Shown here in pieces: positions 18,583-28,765 of a stretch of 64,000 bases of DNA. The number at the start of each line of letters is the position of its first letter. Position 1 is the stretch's first letter. The notes beneath the pieces are model-generated. The model made no database searches and was not told the DNA's origin. It saw only the letters and a program-made list of their open reading frames with translations. The translations under genes and the position numbers were made by a program. This DNA is from Usitatibacter palustris (GTDB taxonomy: Bacteria > Pseudomonadota > Gammaproteobacteria > Burkholderiales > Usitatibacteraceae), in contig NZ_CP053073.1 in assembly GCF_013003985.1 (NCBI RefSeq), forward strand, positions 1,240,001 to 1,304,000. The letters run 5' to 3'.

Positions 18583-19224
18583 TTACGACTTGGGCGCGGG
18601 CGGCGTCGCGGCCTGCAATTCCTTGGCGACGTTGACGGCCCAGCGCTCGAATGCGTTGCCGAACCAGAACCGGTTGCTCACGTTGGTCGCCCGGGTCGGG
18701 CTCCCGGTCGCGCCGCTCGCGGTGAGCTTGTGCTCGGTGCGGGCGAGGGGCTTGCCCGAGACCGAATCGGTGGCAACCAGGCGCATGCGCGCCGTGCCCG
18801 CGTCTTCGGTCGCGGACATCACGCCCGGCTGGTTCGTGTCGGGCGCGTTGACGTAGATCTCGTTCGCGCTTGCAGCGATGCGCATGACGCCGGGGCCAGG
18901 CGCAGTCACGATTTCATAGCCATTTGCCTTGAAGGCGGGCGCGACGAACATGTCGAGACCCTTGGCCGATTCCTTCGCGATCCGATCGACATCGGCGCGC
19001 TTGACCTTGGGCCCGCCCAACCCGTCGTTCATGCTGCGCATCCAGCCCGGATGGACTTCGGCCTTCGACGGATCGATGAGCACCTTCTTGTAGGCACTCA
19101 AGCCCGGCGCGACCTGGAGCTGGTCGAGCTGTTTCGACTTGACGGCCTGGAGGGCGTCCTGCGCGAATGCCGCGGCGGCCAGGAACATCAGGGACGAGAA
19201 CACCATCACGTTGCGGCGATCCAT
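18583..19224 (-). CDS. Exported protein, DUF3313-like
   Basis: A 213-residue exported protein. The signal peptide ends near MFLAAAAFA. The start at 19224 is fixed by a strong AGGAGGT ribosome site upstream on the minus strand (19231-19236). The mature part contains PGLSAYKKVLIDPSKAEVHPGW, which resembles the DUF3313 group of periplasmic or lipoprotein-like proteins, but there is no lipobox. Function is unknown. It is followed by thyA in the same direction, about 40 bases away. Confidence 0.65.
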   Translation of the reverse strand: MDRRNVMVFSSLMFLAAAAFAQDALQAVKSKQLDQLQVAPGLSAYKKVLIDPSKAEVHPGWMRSMNDGLGGPKVKRADVDRIAKESAKGLDMFVAPAFKANGYEIVTAPGPGVMRIAASANEIYVNAPDTNQPGVMSATEDAGTARMRLVATDSVSGKPLARTEHKLTASGATGSPTRATNVSNRFWFGNAFERWAVNVAKELQAATPPAPKS

Positions 19225-19343
19225 GGTTACCTCCTGAGGACTGCGTTGCGTCGAGGCGAAAATCCTACCTTGCCGCGCTGCGCGCGCAAGTCGATGTAAC
19301 GCACGGGTACAATCGCTGCCGTTCCGAACCGGGAGATCGCAGC

Positions 19344-20645
19344 ATGTCGGCCGCAGCAACAGACGCAAGGATTCGAGAGTTGATGGAACAGGTGGATCGC
19401 GCCGATCGGTCGGGTGACCGTCGGGCCGGCGATCGCGCGATGGCGCAGGTGCAGGAGCTCGCGCCGGGACACCCGGGCGTGCTCAACGCAGCAGGTATGC
19501 GCGAGCTGATTCGCGGCGAGCCTGCGGCGGCGCGCCCGCTTCTCGAAAAGGCCGTTGCCGCTGACTCCGGAAGCGCCACGCTGTGGCTGAATCTCGCCCT
19601 TGCCAATCGCGACCTGCGGGATGACGCGGGCGAGGCCGCTGCCCTTGAAAGGGCCCTGGTTGCAGACCCTCGCTTCTACCCGGCCCTCTTGCAGAAGGCG
19701 CGGCTGTTCGAGCGCCAGGGCAAGACCAAGCAGGCGGCCTTCCTGTACCAGGCGTTCCTGTTCTGCCTGCCTCCGGGCGACGGGCACCCGCCGGCTCTCC
19801 AGGCGGCCGTCGCGCACGCCCGGCAAGCCGTGGAAGGTCACCTGAAGGCCACGGAGGCGTTCCTCGAGGGACGCCTGAAGGAAGCGAAGGCTCGGCATCC
19901 CGGAGAGCGCATGGAGCGCGTGGAGGCCTGCTACGAGACCCTGATGGGGCGTCGCGGTCTGTACATGCCCGCTCCCACGTTCATGCAGTTCCCGCGGCTC
20001 CCGGCGATCGAATTCCCGGACTGCGCCGAGTATCCCTGGCTCGATGCCTTCGAGGCGGCCACGCCGGAAATTCGTGCGGAGGCCCAGGCCGCGTTCTCAC
20101 AGGCCAGCCAGGACTTCCAGCCGTATATCTCCAAGCCCGTCGGGGCGCCCCTTGACCAGTGGGGCGAGCTCAACGATTCGCGCCGGTGGAGCTCCTATTT
20201 CCTGCTCAAGAACGGGAAGCCCGTCGATGAGCACCTTGCCCGCTGCCCGCGCACGGCGGCACTGCTCAAGGTCGCGCCGCTTTGCGATGTGCCGATGCAT
20301 GCGCCCACTGCCTTCTTCTCGGTGCTTGCCCCCAAGACGCGCATCCCTCCGCATACAGGCGTCACCAACACGCGTTTCATCGTTCACCTTCCGCTGGTCG
20401 TGCCGGCCGGATGCGGCTTTCGCGTCGGTGCAGAGAAGCGCGAATGGCGAGAGGGCAAGGCCTGGGTTTTCGACGACACGTTCGAGCACGAGGCGTGGAA
20501 CGACAGCGATGTGCCGCGAATCATCCTGATCTTCGATGTGTGGAATTCCTTCCTGACGGCTGCGGAGCGTGACTTGGTGAGCGTCATCACGCACGGCGTG
20601 CAGGAATTCGGGGAGGGTGCTTCGCCGTTCGCGCAGGGCGGATAG
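19344..20645 (+). CDS. TPR protein fused to aspartyl/asparaginyl beta-hydroxylase domain
   Basis: A 433-residue protein. Roughly residues 1-170 form tetratricopeptide repeats (AAGMRELIRGEPAAARPLLE, then ATLWLNLALANRDL). The C-terminal part is an aspartyl/asparaginyl hydroxylase fold with PPHTGVTNTRFIVHLPLVVP, VGAEKREWREGKAWVFDD and TFEHEAWNDSDVPRIILIFD, giving the two histidines and arginine expected of an Fe(II)/2OG enzyme. The ATG at 19344 has GGGAG eight bases before it. The substrate is unknown. It ends convergently with the TonB receptor gene, separated by a shared terminator. Confidence 0.85.
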   Translation: MSAAATDARIRELMEQVDRADRSGDRRAGDRAMAQVQELAPGHPGVLNAAGMRELIRGEPAAARPLLEKAVAADSGSATLWLNLALANRDLRDDAGEAAALERALVADPRFYPALLQKARLFERQGKTKQAAFLYQAFLFCLPPGDGHPPALQAAVAHARQAVEGHLKATEAFLEGRLKEAKARHPGERMERVEACYETLMGRRGLYMPAPTFMQFPRLPAIEFPDCAEYPWLDAFEAATPEIRAEAQAAFSQASQDFQPYISKPVGAPLDQWGELNDSRRWSSYFLLKNGKPVDEHLARCPRTAALLKVAPLCDVPMHAPTAFFSVLAPKTRIPPHTGVTNTRFIVHLPLVVPAGCGFRVGAEKREWREGKAWVFDDTFEHEAWNDSDVPRIILIFDVWNSFLTAAERDLVSVITHGVQEFGEGASPFAQGG

Positions 20646-20666
20646 CCTCCGCGCAGCGGGCGAAAA

Positions 20667-20694
20667 AAAACGGCGAGCCGAAGCTCGCCGTTTT
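20667..20694. terminator. Bidirectional terminator between oxygenase and TonB receptor genes
   Basis: Perfect 12-bp stem AAAACGGCGAGC / GCTCGCCGTTTT with a CGAA loop. It has A-rich sequence before and T-rich sequence after, so it can work for both converging transcripts. Confidence 0.85.
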
Positions 20695-20717
20695 CGTTGG
20701 TGCCCTGCCTGCGGCTG

Positions 20718-23672
20718 TTAGAACTTCGCCGTGAAGGTCAGGAAGATCTTGCGGCCAAGCGTGTCGTACACGTTCGGGTAGGTGTTGCCGTTTCCGAACG
20801 GAGCACCCGCGGCGATCGACGAAACGATCGGCGGATCCTTGTCGAACACGTTGTTGATGCCACCCGTGAACGTGTAGTTCTTGTTGATACGCCAGGTTGC
20901 GGCGATATCGAAGTAGCTACGCTCGTCGATCTGCTTGTCCACCTCGGGGTACGCGGCCGACAGCAGCGGGTTGCTGCTCGAGGCCTCGTTCTTGACTTCC
21001 GAGATGTAGCGCCACGTGATCGCGGCATCCACGTTCCACGGCATCGCCCAGGTCGCACGGAACTTGTGCTTCCAGTCCGGGAGAACGCCCAGCGTGACGC
21101 CGCACGTCGTGCCGAACAGGCCGGCGCAATCGTACTCGCCGAGGCCCGGCAGCTGCTCCTGCTTGAACTCCTTCAGGTACGTCCCGAGGAAGTTCAGGTT
21201 CAGGCTGCCCATGTCGCCGAACTTGTGCGTCCAGTTCACGCCGATGTCCACGCCCGACGTCTTCCACTTCGCGATGTTGATGTTCGTCGCGACGATCTGC
21301 GCTTGCGGCAGGAGCCAGAGGGTACCGGCCGAGTCGCGCGTGATCAGGGAGCAGAAGGCTGCGGAGCCGGTTTGCAAGCACTGGTCGAGGATCGTCGGCG
21401 GGGGAACGTTGCCGATGACGTCTTCCACCTTGATCTGGTAGTAGTCGACCGAGGCGCTCAGGTTCGGCATCGGCTCGAAGACGATACCAGCGGTGTAGCT
21501 CTTCGACTCTTCCGGCTTCAGGTTGGGGTTGCCGCCGAACAGGGCGTTGTACTGGCCCGCGAAGCTGTCGAGGATGCGGCCGTACTGGGCAGCCGTGACA
21601 CCGGTGCGTGCGCACTGGGCCAGGGTCGCCGTCGGGGTCGCGCCTGCGCACGGATCCGCGTCGTTGTTGTACAGGCCCGGCGTCTGCGGCGTGAACAGTT
21701 CGAACACGTTCGCGGCGCGCACGGCCTGCTGGTAGCTACCGCGCAGGCGCGCTTCCTTGACCGGCGCCCATTCGATGCCCAGACCATACGAGTCGGTCTT
21801 CTGGTTCGTGCTGTAGTCCGAACGACGGTAGCTGCCGCTGACGCTCAGGAGATGCGCAAAGTCCACGCGCTCCAGGATCGGCAGGCGGGCTTCCATGAAG
21901 TAATCCTTCACGGCCACTTGGCCCGCAACACCGCCCGTCGAGCCGCCCTGGCCGGCGAGGTCGCCGGTGGAGAAGGCCGTATCGACTTCACGGACCAGCT
22001 CGTCCACGCGACGCTCGAAGCCGAACGACACGCCGACGCCGCTACGCGCGCCCGGCATCTTGATGCCGTAGTCGCCGAGGTCGGCACCGATCGTGGCGCC
22101 CATCACGGCGGTCGAGGTGAAGCCCGTCTGCATGCCCGGGATCTGGACGTAGTTGAGCGCGTCTTGCGTCACGCCACCGAGGGTCCAGAGGTTGTACGGG
22201 CGGCAGTTCGGATCCGAACCATCGAGTACCGAGCGGCAGACCGCGGCGCCCGTGGCCGGATCGGCCACGACGTCGAGGGCGCGCTGGCTGCGCGAGATCG
22301 AGAACTCGTTGCGGTAGACCTGCTGGTACACGACGCGGCCGAGGGTGCCGTACACGTCGTAGTTCCAATACTGGGCCACGTCGCCCTTGATGCCCAACAC
22401 GCCGCGATACGACGTGTTGCGGAGGTCGGCCTGGCGGCCGCCGCCTTCGGTGTTGCGACGCAGGATCACGACGTCATGCGTCGAGGTCGCGCTGGTGAGG
22501 CCCATGGCGGAACGCCAGTCGGCCGACAGCAGCGGGTTCGCGCCCGTCACGCTGACCAGTACGCCGAACAGACCCGAGGGGGCGATCTGCGCGACCGTGT
22601 GGTTGTCGTGGAAGGCAAACTCGGAGTAGATGCGCGCCGAGGGCGTCACGTCATAGTGTGCGGACGCGTCGAACGAGTAGCGCTGCGAGGGACGCTGGTA
22701 GTAGTTGAGCGGACCGAAGTTGTACTGGTCGGTCGCAGCCACGAACGGACGGACGCCACCTTGCGCGTTCGCCACGGTACGGGCCGGGCCCGTGCCGCCG
22801 TTCAGCAGGAACTGGCCGGGGTAGCTCGTACCCGAGCCGCCGCAGACGAAGTTCGAGCCCGACGGGTTCAGCGAGCACGCGCTGAAGTCGCGCTCGGACT
22901 GCAGCACGGCCTTCGTGTCGGTGTAGCCGAAGAACACCGTCGCGTTGCCCTTGCCGTTGGCGAAGTTGCCGCCGAGGATCAGGTTCACGTCGATGACTTC
23001 GCCGTCGGTCTTGATGTCGCCCGGGACCTTGAACTGGGCCGGGTTGGTGTTCGCGCGACCCTGGACGAGATCGGCGATGCCCTTCGGGTTGTTCTGCTGG
23101 TGGTTGTAGAACGAGTAGTTCACCTCGCCCTGAACACCCTCGAAGTTGTCCTGCATGATGAAGTTCACGACGCCAGCAACGGCGTCCGAACCGTACACAG
23201 CCGAGGCACCGCCCGTGAGGACGTCGATGCGGCGGATCAGTGCGGCGGGAATCTGGTTCAAGTCCGCGGCCCAGCTGCCGATCGGGCTGCCCGGGGGCAG
23301 ACGGCGACCGTTCACGAGGACCAGGGTGCGGGTCGAACCGAGGTTGCGCAGGTTGACCGTTGCCGTACCCGTGGCACCGTTCGAATCGCTGCTGCCGTAC
23401 TCGGCCATGACCTGCGGAAGGTTGTTGAGCAGGCTCTCGACGTTGCGCACGCCTTCGAGCTTGATGTCCTCGGCGCGGATGACCGCGACCGGGCTGGCAC
23501 CTTCGAGCTCGGGCGCCTGGATGCGCGAGCCGGTGACTTCGATCTTCTCGACTTTCGTCGAGGCTTGGGTGGGTTGCTGCGCGAAGGCCAGCGGGGCTGC
23601 CATCAATGCAATGGCGATTTCCGTGGCCAAGACGCAGGGCTTCTTGGCGAAAGACCTAAATCTCGGATTCAT
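20718..23672 (-). CDS. TonB-dependent outer membrane receptor
   Basis: A 984-residue receptor. A signal peptide (AIALMAAPLAFAQ) is followed by a TonB box-like KVEKIEVTGSRI, the plug domain (VLVNGRRLPPGSPIGSWAAD, IDVLTGGASAVYGSDAVAGV) and a long beta-barrel ending in the aromatic terminus FLTFTAKF. The plug and barrel resemble the large receptors of Caulobacter/Xanthomonas type that import carbohydrates or peptides, but substrate cannot be read from sequence. A GGGGA stands about ten bases before the ATG. The gene is a single transcription unit, with its own long AT-rich upstream region and no transporter beside it. Confidence 0.92.
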   Translation of the reverse strand: MNPRFRSFAKKPCVLATEIAIALMAAPLAFAQQPTQASTKVEKIEVTGSRIQAPELEGASPVAVIRAEDIKLEGVRNVESLLNNLPQVMAEYGSSDSNGATGTATVNLRNLGSTRTLVLVNGRRLPPGSPIGSWAADLNQIPAALIRRIDVLTGGASAVYGSDAVAGVVNFIMQDNFEGVQGEVNYSFYNHQQNNPKGIADLVQGRANTNPAQFKVPGDIKTDGEVIDVNLILGGNFANGKGNATVFFGYTDTKAVLQSERDFSACSLNPSGSNFVCGGSGTSYPGQFLLNGGTGPARTVANAQGGVRPFVAATDQYNFGPLNYYQRPSQRYSFDASAHYDVTPSARIYSEFAFHDNHTVAQIAPSGLFGVLVSVTGANPLLSADWRSAMGLTSATSTHDVVILRRNTEGGGRQADLRNTSYRGVLGIKGDVAQYWNYDVYGTLGRVVYQQVYRNEFSISRSQRALDVVADPATGAAVCRSVLDGSDPNCRPYNLWTLGGVTQDALNYVQIPGMQTGFTSTAVMGATIGADLGDYGIKMPGARSGVGVSFGFERRVDELVREVDTAFSTGDLAGQGGSTGGVAGQVAVKDYFMEARLPILERVDFAHLLSVSGSYRRSDYSTNQKTDSYGLGIEWAPVKEARLRGSYQQAVRAANVFELFTPQTPGLYNNDADPCAGATPTATLAQCARTGVTAAQYGRILDSFAGQYNALFGGNPNLKPEESKSYTAGIVFEPMPNLSASVDYYQIKVEDVIGNVPPPTILDQCLQTGSAAFCSLITRDSAGTLWLLPQAQIVATNINIAKWKTSGVDIGVNWTHKFGDMGSLNLNFLGTYLKEFKQEQLPGLGEYDCAGLFGTTCGVTLGVLPDWKHKFRATWAMPWNVDAAITWRYISEVKNEASSSNPLLSAAYPEVDKQIDERSYFDIAATWRINKNYTFTGGINNVFDKDPPIVSSIAAGAPFGNGNTYPNVYDTLGRKIFLTFTAKF

Positions 23673-24092
23673 CGTTGTAATTTCCCCCAGGTGAAAAGCA
23701 AAAAAACCTATTGAAATACATGAACTTGCTTAGAGAGTGAGCCTTGTGTGCGATATACCTTACAAGGCGTTGACACGCGTCGGATGATAGCTACTGGCTG
23801 TGAATTATCCAACAATTTTTTGCCCATTGTTGCGCAATTGCAACAGTGGGAGACAGCAGGATTCGCTCCGTTGCAGCTGGGCACTAGAACGGGGCTGGAA
23901 CGCCCCATTTCTGTTACATAAATACAACGTGTATTAAACGGTGTGTGCCGGGGTCCGACCGGGCCGGAAACGGCCCGCAACCCAAGGCGGTGCAGTGGGT
24001 CCGGAGCGCCAAAGGGGGGGCGGAGGGGCCTCGTTCGTGATAGAATCTTTCGGTTTCAAAAGATGAGATGGGCCTCGGCCCATTTTTTGTTT
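23673..24092. other. Intergenic regulatory region between TonB receptor and rimP
   Basis: No gene is visible here. It is markedly more AT-rich than its surroundings up to about 23940. It holds a near-perfect dyad CCCATTGTTGC / GCAACAGTGGG (23823-23833 and 23840-23850) plus another CAACAAT at 23810-23816, which may serve the receptor promoter. A possible rimP promoter is TTCTGT at 23909-23914 and TATTAA at 23932-23937 with a 17-base spacer. A CGGGCCG-GAAA-CGGCCCG hairpin lies at 23960-23977, inside the presumed rimP leader. Confidence 0.5.
24068..24088 (+). promoter_or_regulatory. Terminator-like hairpin in the rimP leader (putative attenuator)
   Basis: Stem ATGGGC / GCCCAT with a CTCG loop, then six T (the last base of the right arm plus TTTTT), only five bases before the rimP start. 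A leader attenuator upstream of rimP is known in other proteobacteria, as I recall as the Rfam rimP leader, and this hairpin has the right form and place. It would also cover the ribosome binding region of the GTG start. Function is inferred. Confidence 0.6.
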
Positions 24093-24530
24093 GTGAAGGC
24101 GATTCGCGACCTCGAAACTTGGCTGTCCGAGGGCCTGACGGGCCTTGGTTACGAGCTCGTCGACCTCGAAGCTTCCCGCAGCGGCTTGATGAGAGTTTTC
24201 ATCGACCGGCCGGCGGGCATTACGGTCGAGGACTGCGCGAGCGTGAGCAACTACCTCACGCGCGCTTTCGCAGTGGAAGGAATTGAATACGAGCGTCTCG
24301 AAGTTTCGTCGCCCGGTCTGGACCGGCCGCTGAAGCGTCTGGCGGACTTCGAGCGATTCACGGGACGAGAAGCCACTGTGCGGCTGAAGCTGCCCCAGGA
24401 TGGGCGGCGCCGTTTCGAGGGGCGCGTGATCCGCGTCGAAGGCAGCAGCGTGATTCTGGAAGTCGAGGGCAGTCCGGTGACGCTCGCGATCGAGGACATC
24501 GATCGTGCGAGGCTCGTCCCGGAAATTTAA
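24093..24530 (+). CDS. rimP: Ribosome maturation factor RimP
   Basis: A 145-residue factor for 30S subunit assembly. Motifs seen are LGYELVDLEASRSGLMRVFID, the ITVEDCASVSNYLTRAF helix and VSSPGLDRPL, all typical RimP. The GTG at 24093 gives the normal distance to LGYELV. An ATG at 24063 is in frame but lies within the hairpin stem region and adds non-conserved residues. No Shine-Dalgarno sequence is present, only a T-tract. First gene of the nusA-infB cluster. Confidence 0.92.
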   Translation: MKAIRDLETWLSEGLTGLGYELVDLEASRSGLMRVFIDRPAGITVEDCASVSNYLTRAFAVEGIEYERLEVSSPGLDRPLKRLADFERFTGREATVRLKLPQDGRRRFEGRVIRVEGSSVILEVEGSPVTLAIEDIDRARLVPEI

Positions 24531-24554
24531 GGATTTGGAGAGAACCTAAAAATC

Positions 24555-26045
24555 ATGAGTCGGGACATCCTGTTGCTGGTCGAGGCGCTGTCGCGCGAAA
24601 AGAACGTCGCGAAAGACACCGTATTCCTCGCGCTCGAACTCGCCCTTGCCTCCGCGACGAAGAAGCGATTCAAGGACGAAGTGGACGTGCGCGTCGAAAT
24701 CGATCGCGAGAGCGGTGATTACAACGCCTTCCGTCGCTGGACCGTCGTGCCCGACGAGGAGCATGAGGAGCCCGCGCACCAGATCGCCATTACCGATGCG
24801 CTCGCCGAAGATGTCGAGGCGAAGGTGGGCGACGTGCACGAAGAGCCCCTCGAGGCCGAGGAATTCGGTCGCATCGGGGCGCAGGCTGCCAAGCAGGTGA
24901 TCCTGCAGAAGATCCGCGACGCGGAACGCGAGCAGATCCTCAATGACTTCCTCGAGCGCGGCGAATCCCTGGTGACCGGGACCGTGAAGCGCGCCGAGCG
25001 GGGCAACCTGATCGTCGAATCGGGGCGCGTCGAAGCGCTGCTGCCCCGTGACCAGTTGATCCCGAAGGAAAACCTGCGCGTGAGCGATCGCGTCCGCGCC
25101 TACATCCAGAAGATCGATCGGCAGGCCCGCGGCCCGCAACTCATCCTGTCGCGCGTGGCGCCGGAGTTCCTCGTGAAGCTCTTCGAGCTCGAGGTTCCGG
25201 AGATCGAGGAAGGCCTTCTCGAGATCAGGGCCGCCGCCCGCGATCCAGGCCTGCGCGCCAAGATCGCCGTGAAGTCCAATGATCCCCGGGTCGATCCGGT
25301 CGGCACTTGTGTCGGCATGCGCGGCTCGCGCGTGCAGGCCGTGACCCAGGAACTTGCCGGCGAACGCGTCGACATCATCCTCTGGTCCGCAGACGCCGCG
25401 CAGTTCGTGATCAACGCGCTCGCGCCCGCCGAGGTGAGCTCCATCGTCGTGGACGAGGAGCGCCGCTCGATGGACGTGGTCGTCGAAGAAGACCAGCTCG
25501 CCCTCGCCATCGGCAAGGGCGGGCAGAATGTGCGCCTTGCCTCCGAACTGACGGGCTGGCAACTGAACATCATGACCGTCGAGCAACGCGAGCAGAAGAG
25601 CGTCGAAGAGACGACCGGATTGCGCGCACTCTTCATGGAGAAGCTCGACGTCGACGAAGAAGTCGCGGAGATCCTCGTCCAGGAAGGATTCACGTCGCTC
25701 GACGAAGTGGCGTACGTGCCGCTCAACGAAATGCTCGAGATCGACGCGTTCGACGAGGAGACGGTCAACGAGCTTCGCCGTCGCGCGCGCAATGCGCTCC
25801 TCACCGAAGCGATCCAGAGCGAAGAGAAAGTCGAACACGCCGCCGAGGACCTCCAGGTCATGGACGGCATGGACAACGAAACCGCCCGCGTGCTCGCCGC
25901 GAAGGGCATCACGACGATGGACGCCCTGGCTGACCTCGATACCGAAGAGCTCACCGAAATGACTGGGATGGATGCGGATCGCGCGAGCAAGCTGATCATG
26001 ACGGCGCGCGCGCCGTGGTTCAAGGAATCGCAGGCCTCCGCCTAA
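24555..26045 (+). CDS. nusA: Transcription termination/antitermination factor NusA
   Basis: A 496-residue protein with the N-terminal RNA-polymerase-binding domain, an S1 domain ([20 protein letters not shown]), two KH domains ([20 protein letters not shown] and [19 protein letters not shown]), and two C-terminal acidic helix-hairpin-helix repeats ([17 protein letters not shown] and [17 protein letters not shown]). NusA modulates pausing, termination and antitermination. The duplicated C-terminal domain is the gamma/betaproteobacterial form. Confidence 0.97.
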   Translation: MSRDILLLVEALSREKNVAKDTVFLALELALASATKKRFKDEVDVRVEIDRESGDYNAFRRWTVVPDEEHEEPAHQIAITDALAEDVEAKVGDVHEEPLEAEEFGRIGAQAAKQVILQKIRDAEREQILNDFLERGESLVTGTVKRAERGNLIVESGRVEALLPRDQLIPKENLRVSDRVRAYIQKIDRQARGPQLILSRVAPEFLVKLFELEVPEIEEGLLEIRAAARDPGLRAKIAVKSNDPRVDPVGTCVGMRGSRVQAVTQELAGERVDIILWSADAAQFVINALAPAEVSSIVVDEERRSMDVVVEEDQLALAIGKGGQNVRLASELTGWQLNIMTVEQREQKSVEETTGLRALFMEKLDVDEEVAEILVQEGFTSLDEVAYVPLNEMLEIDAFDEETVNELRRRARNALLTEAIQSEEKVEHAAEDLQVMDGMDNETARVLAAKGITTMDALADLDTEELTEMTGMDADRASKLIMTARAPWFKESQASA

Positions 26046-26071
26046 GGCGGACGCCCGGAGAAAATCACACG

Positions 26072-28750
26072 ATGGCAAAGTCGAACGTCGCCCAATTCGC
26101 CACGGAGCTCAAGCTCCCGGTAGAGCTGCTGCTCGAGCAGCTCGCCGCGGCTGGCGTAAAGAAGAAAGCCGGCGATGACGCCATCACCGAGCAGGACAAG
26201 ACGCGCCTGCTCGACTACCTGCAGGAAGTGCACGGCAAGAAGGACGAGAAGAAGAAGATCACGCTGACGCGCAAGCAGACCACGGAGATCAAGCGCGCCG
26301 ACTCGACTGGCAAGGCCCGCACGATCCAGGTCGAGGTGCGCAAGAAGCGCACCTTCGTGAAGGTCGACAAGGTCGAGGCCCCGGTCGAGCCGGTGGAAGT
26401 GAAGCCGGTCGCCCCGCCCGCACCCATCATCAACGAGGACGAGGCGCGCAAGCGCGAAGCCGAGGCGAAGCGCCAGGCCGAGCTGGCAGCGCGACAGGCC
26501 GCCGATGCGCAGTCGCGCACGAAGAAGGCCGCTGCGGTCACGAGCAAGAAGAAGGCCGACGAAGTCGCGGCCGAAGCACCCGCCGCTCCCGCGGCCGCGC
26601 CGGCCGATGCCGAAGCGCCGAAGAAGAAGCGCGTCATCCGCAAGAAGGGTGAAGAGCCCGCGACCGAGGCCGAAGCGCCGACGCTCGTGGAGGTCAAGGC
26701 CGAGGCGCCTGCCGCCACCGAAGCGAAGTCTGCCGAGGGCGAAAAGGCTGCTGCCGAAGGCACGCTGCACCGCCCGGTGATCAAGCCCGCCGACAAGGCG
26801 GCCAAGGCGAAGGCCAAGCCCGACAAGAAGGCGGTGAAGCCCGCGACCTCCTGGGTCGATGACGCGGCGCGCCGCCGCATGATCAAGACGCGTGGTGATG
26901 CCTCTGGCGGCCGCGCTGGTTGGCGTGCCGGCCCGCGTGGGGCACGTCATCGCGATGACGAAGGTGGGACGGACTTCGTCGCACCGGCCGAACCCAAGAT
27001 TCTCGAGGTGCCGATTCCCGAGACCATCTCCGTGAGTGATCTCGCCCACAAGATGTCTGTGAAGGCGGCCGAGGTTATCAAGACGATGATGAAGATGGGC
27101 ACGATGGTCACGATCAACCAGGTCCTCGACCAGGAGACCGCGATGATCGTCGTCCAGGAAATGGGCCACCTTGCCAAGCCGGCAAAGCTCGACGACCCCG
27201 AGGCGTTCCTCACGGCCGCTTCTGCCGACGATGCTTCCGCGGAGATTCGCCCGCCGGTCGTCACGGTGATGGGCCACGTCGACCACGGCAAGACCTCGCT
27301 CCTCGATGCGATCCGCAAGGCGCGCGTCGCGGTTGGCGAAGCGGGCGGCATCACCCAGCACATCGGCGCATATCACGTCGAGACGCCGCGCGGCGTCATC
27401 ACGTTCCTCGACACGCCGGGCCACGAAGCCTTCACGGCGATGCGTGCGCGCGGCAGCCAGATCACCGACATCGTCGTGCTCGTCGTCGCTGCTGACGATG
27501 GCGTGATGCCGCAGACGGTGGAGGCGGTGAACCACGCGAAGGCCGCGAAGGTGCCGATCGTCGTCGCCGTGAACAAGATCGACAAGCCCGAGGCGAATCC
27601 GCAGCGGGTCAAGCAGGAGTTGCTCGCGCACGAAGTCGTGCCCGAAGAATTCGGCGGGGAAACGCAGTTCGTCGACGTTTCCGCCAAGACCGGACAAGGC
27701 ATCGACCGCATGCTGGAGCTGATCCAGCTGCAGGCCGAGGTTCTCGAACTGCGCGCTCCGCGTAACGCGCCTGCGAAGGGCGTGGTCATCGAATCGCGCC
27801 TCGACAAGGGACGTGGCCCGGTGGCGACGATCCTCGTGAAGTCCGGCACCCTGCGCAAGGGCGACATCGTCCTCGCGGGCGCCGTGTTCGGCCGCGTGCG
27901 CGCGATGAGCGACGAGAACGGCAAGAGCGTGAACGAAGCGGGTCCCTCGATCCCGGTGGAAATCCAGGGTCTGCAGGACGTGCCGCGTGCGGGCGACGAC
28001 GTGCTGGTGCTCAATGACGAGCGCAAGGCACGCGAGATCGCGCTGTTCCGCCAGGGCAAATTCCGCGACGTGAAGCTCGCCAAGCAACAGGCGGCCAAGC
28101 TCGAGAATGTCTTCGACCAGCTGGCCGAAGGCGCGAAGACGCTGGCGCTCATCATCAAGGCCGACGTTCAGGGCTCGTATGAGGGCCTCGCGCATGCGCT
28201 CGTGAAGCTCTCCACCGCCGAGGTGAAGGTGAGCATCATCCACACGGGCGTGGGCGGCATCACCGAATCGGACATCAACCTCGCCCTCGCCTCGAAGGCG
28301 GTGGTGATCGGCTTCAACACGCGCGCCGACGTTGCGGCACGCAAGCTTGCCGAGCACTCGGGCGTCGACATCCGCTACTACAACATCATTTACGACGCGG
28401 TCGACGACGTGAAGGCCGCGATCAACGGCATGCTCGCCCCCGAGCGCAAGGAAAGCGTCATCGGCCAGGTCGAGATCCGGAACGTGTTCCGCATCTCGAA
28501 GGTCGGCTCCGTCGCCGGTTGCATGGTCACCGACGGTCTGGTGCGCCGCAATTCCTCCGTGCGCGTGGTTCGCGGCGGCGTGGTGGTCCACAGCGGCGAA
28601 CTCGACTCGCTCAAGCGCTTCAAGGATGACGTGAAGGAAGTGAAGTCCGGGTTCGAATGCGGTCTTTCGCTCAAGGGCTTCAACGACATCCAGGTTGGCG
28701 ACATGCTGGAAGTGTTCGAGGTCGTCGAAGTCGCCCGTTCGCTCGCCTGA
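26072..28750 (+). CDS. infB: Translation initiation factor IF-2
   Basis: An 892-residue GTPase that places initiator tRNA on the 30S subunit. An N-terminal IF2_N domain ([20 protein letters not shown]) is followed by an Ala/Lys/Glu/Pro-rich linker to about residue 290, a second IF2_N domain, then the G domain with [20 protein letters not shown] and NKIDKP, and the C-terminal fMet-tRNA domains. The ATG at 26072 has CGGAG upstream; the longer frame overlaps nusA and is not conserved. The long charged linker is typical of proteobacterial IF-2. Confidence 0.97.
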   Translation: MAKSNVAQFATELKLPVELLLEQLAAAGVKKKAGDDAITEQDKTRLLDYLQEVHGKKDEKKKITLTRKQTTEIKRADSTGKARTIQVEVRKKRTFVKVDKVEAPVEPVEVKPVAPPAPIINEDEARKREAEAKRQAELAARQAADAQSRTKKAAAVTSKKKADEVAAEAPAAPAAAPADAEAPKKKRVIRKKGEEPATEAEAPTLVEVKAEAPAATEAKSAEGEKAAAEGTLHRPVIKPADKAAKAKAKPDKKAVKPATSWVDDAARRRMIKTRGDASGGRAGWRAGPRGARHRDDEGGTDFVAPAEPKILEVPIPETISVSDLAHKMSVKAAEVIKTMMKMGTMVTINQVLDQETAMIVVQEMGHLAKPAKLDDPEAFLTAASADDASAEIRPPVVTVMGHVDHGKTSLLDAIRKARVAVGEAGGITQHIGAYHVETPRGVITFLDTPGHEAFTAMRARGSQITDIVVLVVAADDGVMPQTVEAVNHAKAAKVPIVVAVNKIDKPEANPQRVKQELLAHEVVPEEFGGETQFVDVSAKTGQGIDRMLELIQLQAEVLELRAPRNAPAKGVVIESRLDKGRGPVATILVKSGTLRKGDIVLAGAVFGRVRAMSDENGKSVNEAGPSIPVEIQGLQDVPRAGDDVLVLNDERKAREIALFRQGKFRDVKLAKQQAAKLENVFDQLAEGAKTLALIIKADVQGSYEGLAHALVKLSTAEVKVSIIHTGVGGITESDINLALASKAVVIGFNTRADVAARKLAEHSGVDIRYYNIIYDAVDDVKAAINGMLAPERKESVIGQVEIRNVFRISKVGSVAGCMVTDGLVRRNSSVRVVRGGVVVHSGELDSLKRFKDDVKEVKSGFECGLSLKGFNDIQVGDMLEVFEVVEVARSLA

Positions 28751-28765
28751 GGAAGCACTGCAGCG

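Noticed and set aside
20697..23714. A 1005-residue open frame antisense to the TonB receptor gene
   Set aside because: Composition is dominated by Arg, Val and Asp runs typical of antisense shadows; the receptor on the other strand has signal peptide, plug and barrel.
23770..23798. A perfect TTGACA as a possible plus-strand promoter
   Set aside because: No acceptable -10 box at 16-18 bases downstream, and it is far from rimP.
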